From positions 180,854,001-180,918,000 of the forward strand of contig JBITNC010000001.1 in assembly GCA_050084985.1 (NCBI GenBank): DNA of 64,000 bases. Reading direction: 5' to 3'. A model generated the notes under the pieces. It did no database searches. It saw nothing but the letters and a program-made list of their open reading frames with translations, and was not told the origin of the DNA. This document shows, piece after piece, positions 46,955 through 56,983 of the stretch. This stretch comes from Nageia nagi (taxonomy: Eukaryota > Pinophyta). Made by a program: the position numbers and the translations under genes. Numbering within the stretch: the stretch's first letter is position 1; each line of letters opens with the position of its first letter.

Positions 46955-49509
46955 TGTTTGCCAAAGTTACCTTGCCTGCAATTCAGCTCTCATTCGAGGT
47001 TCCCAAATCCCATAGTTAGAACCATCAAGAATGTGTTTGGGTAAAAAGGATTCTCCCATTTGCTACACAAAAATGTGAAATAATAAGCATGTGTTTTTAA
47101 TAAACCAAGTAAATAATACATGTTACATTTAACACTAAAGACATGTTTGATTTGATTCATAAGTACAAATGTTTTACAATTCACACAATAACCCATGTAT
47201 CCAAATACATTTCTCATCTGAAGAATCGTAGATGTAGAGTGACTTTGTTGAGATTTGTTTTCTTGTCTAAAATTAAGCCTTCACCTGGATGCCCACACAA
47301 GAGGAGCCCAAGTACTACCAATCCTCAACCAGTTCCCCTTGGGTAGCAATATACTCTCACAAGGAGAAGTACTAGCTATTTTCCAAGGTTTTGACATTTA
47401 GTGGATCGGCCAAATTATTAATCTTGATTACGTTTCAAGTTTTTTCTTCTAGATTATCAAGATAATCCTTGAATGGACATATGAACATGTGGTATCACTA
47501 CACACATGCCTATCCACCTAATAGAGTTATGTCCAGACCAACAGAGGACTTAGGGGCAATTAAGAAGTACGGATTTTTCACCACTTGGATCGTTGGACTT
47601 AAAGGCTTTAGTTTGCCTGTTCTCACCTCATGGCTCCCCAAACAAATCATGTTGCAGAATGTACGTGCGGATGTGTTTATTTTAAGGGGTTGCTCATATC
47701 AATGTTTGCATTTTTGTTTGCATAAGTAAATAAAGCAAAATGCGAAACACGAAGTAAGGAGCATAAAACACTATCCATTCAAAAGTTTGAAATCTAAATG
47801 TCCAATGGGTTTTGTTTACCAACCCCTAAAGGACATCTTTATATCATTCCTAATAAGGAAGTAATTGCATCATAACTTAAGAATTTAAGTAATAAGCATG
47901 CATCATTAAAAAAAGAAATTGAAGTCCTAAGTATGCATCATTAACTTATTTTGCATAAGTAGATTGCATCATAACTTAAGATTTTAAGCATGCATTATTT
48001 GACTTGACAAACTTAAGTATCTATCTTAAATTTTAAGTCCTTAAGCATGCAACATTAACTTAAAAAATTAAGTACTAAGCATGCATTTATTAGCTTAAAA
48101 ATTTTAAGTAATAAGCATAAGTACTAATCTTAAGCATGCATCATTTAAAAGTTAAGTACTAAACATGTATAAAATTTTAAGTATCAAGCATAAGTATAAG
48201 TTTGTCTATCATTTTGCATAAAAAAAAGAATAAATACTCATGCATCATTTCATTAACTTGCATAAGTTAACTTCAAACCTTTAAAGAGGCATAAGTTTGC
48301 ATTCATAGTATTGCATCAATTCATAAAAGTCATTATGCATCATTTCCAAGTCCAACTTTGTATAAGTAATAAATTCTTAAAAAAATGCAATGTGAGGATC
48401 TAGTAAATTAAGTAAAGAATCATTAACAAACTCCCCTCTTTTACTTAAAAAAGATCCCTTCAATAAATGCTTAGTATAGTATACTAAAACACATTGCATA
48501 TTTTATCGTAAGTAATCATGAAGGTAAAACATTGCCACTATTGCACGTTGAAATTTCAATGCCAAAAGATTACCAAATTTATAAGCATTAAGAAGATTGC
48601 TTAAAAATTATCCAAGGAAAAATTTAATTCTAAGTAAAAATTTTCTCTAAAAATTTTAAAAAATTACCTTCAAAAATATCTAAGTAAAAATTTACTTTTG
48701 GCATATGCTATTGTTACTTCTAGGCATAACAACTTTTCATTTAATTTTAGAGAAAAAAATAAAAAAAGTTCACCTCTTTTTTTTTTTTTATAACTATAGA
48801 AAATTAATGCCTAAAAAATTGCCTCATGCTTAAAAAATACTTCTATTATTAAAAAAAAATGATGAGTAAGCATTTAAATACTCATCATTGAACCTGTGAG
48901 AAATTAATGAAGAGTACACAATTTGGAGTACGAAGGCGTGTACTAAAAAAAATTGCATTTAATGAAGGTAGGTTGATTGACAAGCAAGGCATTAAAACAT
49001 TAACTATGTGAACAACCACCAAGAAAGAAACAGACTTCCATTTAATAAAAAAATGAGGACATCCACCAAATAATAATGTGCCAAAAAAATAAAGGGTTGA
49101 CAGAGTGCGTGGAGAGGCCACGAGGAGGAAGGAGGATACATTGTAGGAGCTTGGTTAATGGGCTGCGAGGGCCTAGTCACATATCAAATGAAGGGCAGTC
49201 AGGCGCAGAGGGGGTCACCTTTCCCACTATCCTCAAAGCAAGCAACAAAGTGGCTTCTATTTTTATCAGGGAAGGTCGCTTGTTTGATGGGCCGTGGGCG
49301 CAGCAAATTGAGGAGAGGCAGGTTCGATAAAAAAAATGAGGGTTTCTTCCCATTGTGGTCGCCAAGAGATGCGCACTCATACCAAGTCACATGAGACATC
49401 ATAGAAGACGTCATGGCCACGAAAAAAAGAAGGATGGGAGGTCTGCAAGAGGGTTTGATGAACGATGTGGTGTAATGGTAGCATGAGGTTCTCTTTTGAG
49501 GCTGTCGAT

Positions 49510-49781
49510 AGACCAAGAAAAACATCACCACAATAGCTGGTGGATCAACAGAGAGAGGAGCGGGCGACGGGCTACAGAAGAGGGCTCTTGAGGAGCAACA
49601 GAATAGCGCAGTGAGAGGTGAGGGGAACAACCCTTATAGACCAAGAAAACATCGCCACACTAGCTGGCGGATCAGCAGAGAGAGGAGCGGGTGATGGGCT
49701 ATGGAAGAGGGCTCTTGAGGAGCAACAGAATCGTGCGGTGGTCAGAAGAGGGTCCGAGAGGTGAGGGGAACAACCCTTATA
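49510..49781 (-). repeat. Tandem duplication (128 bp and 144 bp units)
   Basis: Unit 1 is 49510-49637 and unit 2 is 49638-49781. Both start 'agaccaagaaa', share 'cagagagaggagcggg' and 'gagggctcttgaggagcaac', and end 'ggggaacaacccttata'. Unit 2 has a short insertion. Confidence 0.85.
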
Positions 49782-50133
49782 GGCTGGTCGCAGACTATCA
49801 AATGCCTCCCCATTGTTAAAAAAAATGTATAGCCGCCTAATGAAAAAAATAAATTTTTGAACATTGCAAAAAAAAATTCATATACTAAACCTCTCCTATA
49901 GTTTATAAGTTTATGTTGAATAAAAAATATCAATATATATGTTTTTATTACCCCTTTAAAAAAAAAAAAAGAAAAAACTTTATGTATAATAATGCAATTT
50001 TCTTATCATTAAAAAATAAATGGTTTATATATATAAAAAAATTTGCACTTATTGTATACTAACTTCTCAAAAAAAAAATATAGTAAGCAATTTTTTTTTT
50101 TTTAAAATTGCAATTAACACAAGAAGTTTGTGT

Positions 50134-50136
<3 letters not shown>

Positions 50137-50219
<83 letters not shown>
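50137..50219. repeat. (TA)n microsatellite, about 41 repeats
   Basis: Uninterrupted TA dinucleotide run of about 83 bp inside the copia leader. It creates spurious isoleucine/tyrosine frames on both strands. Assembly of such a tract may be imprecise. Confidence 0.95.
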
Positions 50220-50221
<2 letters not shown>

Positions 50222-50386
50222 CTATTTTCATCAAATTTCCAAAACAAAATGAACTAACACATAGCACTTAATATGTTAGTATCACAATGAAATAATCCAA
50301 GAAAGGAGGAGTTTATACCTTCTTTTGAGTTTTATCTCAACAAGACCTTAAGATAAACCTCCAAGATGAAGAGGAGCCTCTAAGTG

Positions 50387-50398
50387 GCTCTGATACCA
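50387..50398 (-). other. Copia primer-binding site (initiator Met-tRNA)
   Basis: The minus strand reads TGGTATCAGAGC two bases after the 5' LTR end (50401), the classical plant LTR-retrotransposon primer site complementary to the 3' end of initiator Met-tRNA. Confidence 0.93.
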
Positions 50399-50400
50399 AA

Positions 50401-50903
50401 TGAAGGAATTGCACTATAAAGAATACAATCATAAATGCCTAAGATTATATGAAAGCTCACACATTCAACACTATTCTAAGAAATAAGCAATCGTACAAAG
50501 TAACTCAAGATGTAAAGTGGTTCCTCCAACTAGGAGTACATCCACTAACTAGATCTTTACTTCAATCACAAATACAACTCTTTTACAATTCTCCTAATCT
50601 CAACTCCTACACTTCTATCCTATAGCATAACTTTACTTCACAATTGGTGTGTGATCACAAAGAGGGAGCCTTCTATTTATAGGCCATAATCCCTTTTTGA
50701 ATCACCCTTTTATCCAATGTACAAAAGCATGACATGCACATCCTTTTACCCAAGGGGTATGCTTATGACATGGAATGTAGGACAAGTTACATTATCATAT
50801 TCACTTAAATACTTAAGGTATCAAATGATACCCTTAAGTATTAGTGAATTTACATAGAATATTTAATACAAACCTTTACAATAATGCATTATACATTCCA
50901 ACA
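50401..50903 (-). repeat. Copia 5' LTR (503 bp)
   Basis: The minus strand begins TGTTGGAATG and ends CAATTCCTTCA. About 95.4% identical to the 3' LTR by hand count (23 substitutions). Confidence 0.93.
50674..50681 (-). promoter_or_regulatory. TATA box in the copia 5' LTR
   Basis: The minus strand reads TATAAATA within U3. Conserved in both LTRs. Confidence 0.6.
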
Positions 50904-50908
50904 TTATT

Positions 50909-53372
50909 TGTCTTTCATCTCTTGGCCTTCTAACATTGGTGGAGAGCTTTCTAATTTGCACTTTTCTTTTTTTGTCAAAATCAACAATGCTTCCTAACTA
51001 TCTGGGAACTGTCACTCTTTGCTTAGAGGAATTAGGATCATCTTCTTCATCACTACTGCTGATTTCTTAAATGCTTTTCAAATAAGCATCAAAGTCAATC
51101 TTCTTCAACAAATTAGAAGAGCTCAATTTTTGGATGGAAGAAGAATCTTCAACTTCAACTACCTGTTTATCTTTCTTTATTGGTTCATCATGTCTTGTCT
51201 TTTTCTTTCTCTCTTCGTCTTCATCTTCATCACCTTCATCATCACCTCCATTTCTTGATTGTGTCTCTTGTCTACCCGATACTTTGGCAGTACTTTATGA
51301 TGTCTTCTGTGGAGTGGCAATTTTCTTGCTCGTGGATCTTGTTTGGGTTCTTTCTGAAGTCTGGGTAGTTTCTTTGGCTACTTCCTTGAACCTTATCTTC
51401 CTCATTGCTTCCGGAAGTGGAATATGTGGCTAGTAAAGCTAAACTTGAAGATGAAACTGTAGGAGTAGGGGTATTAGCCTTAGCATTTGCCCTTTTCTTG
51501 CTTTCTTCCTCAGAATTGATGATTTTGACTTCATTTTCATCTTCACCATTGCTACTTCTACTAGATGAATTTGTATCACTTGACTTTTCATTTGAGGATG
51601 AATCACTGTCGGATGAATCTGGATTTTCAGTTTGAAGTTTGAACATCTATTTCAGGAGCATCTTCAATTATTATATGAATTGGAGTGGGTGGATTTCATG
51701 AATCTTTTTCCCTAAGATCATCTGTTTCTCGAGTTACTTGATCTTTTTATATTTTCCTCAACACAAATTGCTTGCAACATATCAACATTTTCCATTGAAC
51801 CAAATTGATCAAAGGATGAAAGATTAGTAAACTCTGATGTGCTTTGAGCTTCCATCATATCTGGCTTTGGAAAGCTTTCTTTGCTTTTAACTTTCTCTTT
51901 TTTGTCATTTTCTTTTCTTTCTCTTCTTCGATGATTTTAGAAGAGACATTTTGAATTTCAAGCTCTGAAATGATATTCTTGTATCTTTCAATGTTTCCTA
52001 ATGAATATTGTTTGGAAGACGAATGAAATTTCTCATAGTATTTATCAATAATTTCATCAGGATCATAATGTATTTTCTTTTGAAGTCAACCTAAAAATAA
52101 GCTTCCAACTCTTCACCCATAGTTTTAGATTCTAGCCAACTATTACAAACATAAGAATTGCAAACAATGGGCACTTTCAAAATTCCTTCTTTCTTTTCTT
52201 TTATAAATTTCTCATAAAGATGAAATGCTTGCCTAGCAAATTCAAACAATAGCATTTTGTTGCTAACATAGCTAGGTAACTTCATAGGCTTTGAATCTGC
52301 TCCATAGACCTTGATATAGGATACATCAAATTCTTGCAAGTAAAAATCTGCATACCCCTTGATCAAATATTTTCCTTCTTGAGTAATTCTCGGTACATTA
52401 TTCACTCCTTTTAGTTCCTTATAAATTGCATATTCTCATTTATCATTCCTCATTTTCACGTAATTCCATTTTTCTTCTTTTTGCCACATTTGATAAGCCA
52501 TGAAAATAAGGATTCTGCTACTTAGAGCCATCTCCTTAATTCCATGAGCTCTTGGTCTATTTTTACCTTTAAGCAAAAAATAAACCAAATATGAGTTGAA
52601 GTAGAACTATTTTGTTTTTCTCACTTCACTCAATTGTTTAATCATGACATCACTAATGATTTGACTCCATCTAAGAGTTTTTCCTTCTCCAATTTCATAA
52701 AGAAAACCAAAGACATCTGTCTCAAATTTGATGTTGGTAGGTTTCCTCGTGATTCTACAAGGAAAGCTAATTGCTTTGTTTATAGTATTTTCAAATATGC
52801 ATCTTTGAGCTTTCATGAGTGCTTGATGGCTAAGACCATGGTATTCTTGTTTTAACCATGAACAAACCAAATCGGTAGGTTTGATGGATGCTTTTATCTT
52901 GTTAAATTCGTTTTCTGAATCTCTCTAAGCATATATTATTCCTCTGTTTGACCAACCCATTGCTGCCTCCATACCTTCCTTAGTCAAAAGAGTAATCGTT
53001 TTCCCCTCATTATCGTTCACTTTTCCTGATTCGAAATCTGTGTGTTGGGCAACTTTAAGTATTAATTCTAGAAATCTGACTGTAAAAGGAATAATGACAA
53101 CCTTGAAAAGTCCAGAAGAGTATAACAAGTCTTTCTCGTTTTCTTCTTTGCTTAATTTCGATTGATCTTCAATCATCACAACATGATCTATGTGGTTTCA
53201 AGCTGGATCTCGAATGTTGCATAGACCATTGAAGAAACAAGCTTCTCTCATCGGAGCCCCCTCTTTTCTCATTTATACGTAGCTGGCCTTGGTGAGTTTC
53301 TTGTGCATCTTCTCGTGATTTCCTCTGCTTACTCATCCTGTAAAACGAAGTGAAAACAACAAGATTAACCAT
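50909..53372 (-). pseudogene. ORF1 copy 2, N-terminal and middle parts
   Basis: Minus-strand homologue of ORF1 copy 1. Corresponding blocks are 53179-52925 ('VIIPFTVRFLELILKVAQHT', 'AAMGWSNRGIIYA'), 52870-52607, 52405-52091 ('YIKVYGADSKPMKLPSYV') and the serine/acid-rich linker at 51646-51272. Probable start ATG near 53336 ('MSKQRKSREDAQ'). Several stops and shifts. The coding region is cut at 50904 by the copia element and resumes at 41910. Function unknown; see copy 1. Confidence 0.6.
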
Positions 53373-53379
53373 CTTCTTG

Positions 53380-54260
53380 AATTAGATCAAATTGAAGAAG
53401 AATCAAATTTTCATTTTTTAGCTCTTGGTATTTTATCTTAGTCGGATTGATTTATAAACCTAACTCAATGCTACTACAAAATTTCTTTGGTCGGGTTGAG
53501 TTATCAATTCAAACTGTGTCCAACTGAAGGAAAGATACTTAGTCATTTTCTAATTCAGATTTACTTATAAAGGATAAACCATGATCTATCAAATCATCTC
53601 AATCTGACTGAGATAAAATTGACTACTTTAGCTGGGTTGAGTTATCATGAGTAACTGGATCTGATTGTAAAACACTTGGCAAAAATTTCATTATCATGAA
53701 TACCTGGGTCTGATTGTCGACATGGCATTGTAAACATAAATTCATAGTTATCTTTTAGGTTTGCATGTTCAATCCGACTAAAGATATCTATTTCCACCAA
53801 GTTAAGTTGAAAACCAATCTGACTTATCAACAAACATTCACTCCAACAAAGGATTTCATTGTCTTTTATCAATTTCCACTCAATCCGACTGTGAGAATGT
53901 GCAGTGACATCCACTCTAGAGGTATAACCTCACCTTGAAAGCACTAAAGTTAACCTTAATCTTTCACTTTGACAAGGCTTTTAATAGTCGCATCCACAAT
54001 ATACACACAAACTTGCTTCGACTGAAGGTTTATTGCTTGCACTTGGGGATGCGAAAATGAACAGTGACCAGGTATATATATGTCGGCGAGATTTAGCACA
54101 ATAAATGCACGAAAAGACATGTGTCAGCCATTGATGGAAGAAAACCCTAGATCAGATGGCGGAATGGGTGATGTCAGCCTATGAATCATGAATCTAGATT
54201 TTATAGATCTAGGGTTTTTTGGAGTATGATCTAGATCTTGCCAGCCTATGAATCATGGAT
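53380..54260 (-). other. Region upstream of ORF1 copy 2
   Basis: Non-coding. It repeats short 'tcggattgag' and 'caatccgact' phrases in both orientations; TTAGTCGGATTGA near 53437 is the exact complement of TCAATCCGACTAA near 53771. A TATA-like 'tatatata' lies at about 54073-54080. A 66-bp-offset duplication of 'cagcctatgaatcatg' lies at about 54175 and 54241. It may be the LTR or leader of the ORF1 copy 2 element; ends not identified. Confidence 0.4.
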
Positions 54261-54409
54261 CTAGAAAAAGAGAAAAGAATAAAAGCATTGGAAGGTTTGC
54301 TCATAGAGCTCCAAAGAATGAATGATTTGATGGAACAACCAGATCCTACGGAGAGTTTAAACTTCTATCAGATCTACAGCTAGAGCATTCTTTTAAATAT
54401 TATCAGATC

Positions 54410-55669
54410 TAGGGCTATCACAACTTGATCTAGCTAAAGAGAAAGTAGCTATCATTAGATCTCCATATCCATGCAAGGAAACAAAGAATGCAGTCCATGG
54501 TCCAGTTTATGTCTATAGTGCTCCAGAACTTGAAAGTCTCCATTTTGTGTTGTCTTGTAAGAAGATTGATGATGTATCTACGTTTGAAGGAATAAAAGAG
54601 CAAGCAGAAGACATTCCTGTGGATAAATCTGAAGCTTCTATTGACAAAGTAATAAGAAATTAGCACCTAGAAGAGGATAAAATGAAGGAAAAGCAAGAAA
54701 AGCAATATTGTATGGATGATATGGTTGGGGAGATACCAAGCATGGTGCCAGTTTCATTGGACACAAAAGAGAGTATACAAGACATATATGTGGCTCTTGA
54801 GACAGGTAATGCTGATAATGGTTGGAGAAAGAATAAAATTTGTAATCCTCATTTTGTTCATAGGAGTTGTAACCCAAGTTTTTGATGTTGCAAGAGGTGA
54901 TGATGTAAGTGAAATCAGTGATCTTGGTGAAACACATAGTGTAGATGCAAAACAAGATAATGCGAAACAAATGAGAATCCAGTTACATGCTAGTTTGGGA
55001 GGTCACACAGCCGCTGCTTCATGTGTGGCATTCTCAAGATTTGATGAAGTTGCATTTCGCTTGAAGAATGGTACATTTTTGGATTTAGCTGGTAAAGTAA
55101 GTTATCTCTGCAAGGCTATAGCAGCAGTGTTGTTGGATAATAGGTTCAACATATTGTATGATGCGTATACACTGAGCTGTGTTTGCATGCAGCCATTATC
55201 AACCTTGTTTAATTTGATGGATGTATACAGAAGCAAGTTGGATTACACTGTATTGTCATGCCTGATTGATGTTTTGTGGGAAATTGGTAATGTTATATTG
55301 ATTTTTCTGATATCAAGCATTTGGGAGTTGTTTGGGGAGTCTTCTACAGCCACATCCAAGTGGATTCTGAGCAATGTTATGCCCACATTTCATGAACATA
55401 CAGGGAATCTTCGAATTTGTAGCTACTGTACCACTAACAGTTTGCCGATTTTGATAAAGTCAGATCATTATTTCTCATTTTTAGATTTGTGCAACAGTAA
55501 GGTAGGTTATTTCAAAGGTACAGGACATACGGAAAATACTGATAAGTGTTCCCAGCTGAAGCAAACAGTACTGTTTTCAATAGTTGAGCCTGTTTGTGAA
55601 CGAATACTCATACAACAACACAAAGTGGCTGCTATAGGGCAGGAACTGATTTCAATTCTGGAAATGTAA
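54410..55669 (+). pseudogene. Gene-like pseudogene of unknown family
   Basis: Plus-strand coding-like sequence unlike the surrounding retroelements. A first open stretch (about 54410-54805, with 'SPYPCKETKNAVHGPVYVYS') has one in-frame TAG at 54661. A 58-bp segment with splice-like ends (ACAG|gtaatg at 54806 and ttcatag at 54863) can be removed in frame. The second part is a long open frame to 55669 with 'GHTAAASCVAFSRFDEVAFRL' (first 20 residues of interest only) and 'VSYLCKAIAAVLLDNRF', predicted helical and possibly a repeat-type scaffold. I do not recognise the family. The 58-bp 'intron' is very short for a plant. It ends 385 bp before an LTR start, so it may have been captured by a retroelement. 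Confidence 0.45.
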
Positions 55670-56053
55670 GTAAATATTGAACTTCAACCCAATAACGAGA
55701 ATGACGAAATCTGCCGGCTATTTTCAGTGTTGCTTGAGATTTTGGGCTCCATACCATTGTAATTATTCATTCCCATCCTACACTTAGGACTAGGACAATG
55801 AGTTTATGAGGCTGTTTTGGCAGGAGCTGTTAGGACTATGTGATGCAGTGTTTGATTTGTTGTTTGAGGAGAGTAAAGAACAACTTTGGCACGATGAATT
55901 CTCAGTCAGAATTATGCAACGTCAACATGATGGGTCTTCATTGAGATTGATTTGGGACCCTGTGATCACAATTTGTTTCAATTGGCATAGTCAGGTGGTG
56001 TTGAGACTGTGATGGGATCGCTTGAGGCCAAACCATTTTGGGAAGGGTGGACT
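55670..56053 (+). other. Retroelement 3' internal end with purine tract
   Basis: Non-coding, ending in a purine-rich 'gggaagggtgga' (56039-56050) directly before the LTR start. This is where a polypurine tract is expected. Confidence 0.45.
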
Positions 56054-56983
56054 TGTAATGTCCCCATTTTAATTCAGTTTTGTAAATATTGTTTAGGCAT
56101 GTTTTATTTTGTTTAGAAGGTGTGTTATGTTTTATTATTAATAAATTGACATTATAATGTGTCATGAACATTAGCACTTTATTTCAGCATATGCAAAAAG
56201 TTTTTTTTTTTTGAAGTTATGAGGGGACCCCACAATAGAATGTTGGGCTTTTAAAAGATTAATAAACATCTAAGGGTGCCGATTTAAGCTTGAACATCTA
56301 GGGGAGGAAACTTAATCTCCAACATGGAGCAATATGGAGCGTTGGATCTAAAAGTGGGTTCATGAAACCCTAAAGTGGAGCATTGAGTTATAAGAGGAGG
56401 AAATTGATCTTGTGTTAGAACCTTTTGCCATTTTGAAATCTTAGACATTATTGCTTCAACAATATCATTTCTTCTGCAGACGACCAACTACAGAAGTGGG
56501 ATCCAAAGTGGAAGGCCAACCTTGCTGGATAGAACTTGAGGAGTGACCAGCCTTAAGTTCCTTATGGACTCGAGTATGCATCAAGGAATTTTTCAGTTTC
56601 AAATTTGAGGGTGGAAACCCTAGTTTTGATACATCAATCAAATTGGAGAAAGAAAAGATGATTCGTGCAAGTTTCAGCCTGAGAAGACAACCAAGGTGGT
56701 TCACCCATTTTTGGAGCATTTTCAGATCAAAAACTTACCCAATGTGGGACGTCCAGCCCTAGGAGGCTCAGATCCTAAACTTGATGTATGTTTTGGATAC
56801 CCTATTGGCTATAATCCTTGTTTCCACTTTTGAATAATTTTTATAAAATTTGTGGAGCGTTGCTTGGGAAATTTTAAGAATTTTCTATGAAGTTTTCTGC
56901 ATTATTTTCAGTTCTGAAATTTCTGTAGTCAAATCAGAATTTTAATTGCAAAATAAAGAGAATTTTTGGCAAGGTTTGTTACA
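56054..56983 (+). mobile_element. LTR (about 930 bp), plus strand
   Basis: Begins TGTAATGTCC after a purine tract and probably ends TTGTTACA, giving TGTAA...TTACA inverted termini. No second copy was found upstream, so the element is truncated or rearranged. The start resembles the solo LTR at 19760-20943 read on its minus strand. Confidence 0.5.

Larger units (their letters stand above)
46990..50386 (-). other. Copia leader, long and repeat-rich
   Basis: About 3.4 kb between the primer-binding site and gag with no supportable gene. About 47860-48330 repeats a 'taagcatgcatcattaac' phrase with variations. About 49080-49790 is more GC-rich and contains a 128-bp tandem duplication. A long TA tract lies at 50137-50219. 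The small open frames here are not convincing. Confidence 0.6.
41916..50903 (-). mobile_element. Ty1/copia LTR retrotransposon, nearly complete (8,988 bp)
   Basis: Full structure on the minus strand: 5' LTR 50903-50401, primer-binding site 50398-50387, a long leader of about 3.4 kb, gag, zinc knuckle, protease, integrase, reverse transcriptase, RNase H, a short purine tract and 3' LTR 42418-41916. The flanks carry TTATT. Domain order (integrase before reverse transcriptase) is diagnostic of Ty1/copia. The polyprotein has a few stops and at least one frameshift, so this copy is inactive. The two LTRs differ at about 23 of 503 positions by hand count with no indel, so it is the youngest datable insertion here. 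It landed inside ORF1 copy 2. Confidence 0.93.

Noticed and set aside
50020-50271. Open frames on both strands across the TA tract
   Set aside because: They are isoleucine/tyrosine runs created by the dinucleotide repeat.
50387-50398. tRNA gene suggested by initiator Met-tRNA similarity
   Set aside because: Only the 12-base primer-binding complement is present, directly next to the LTR.
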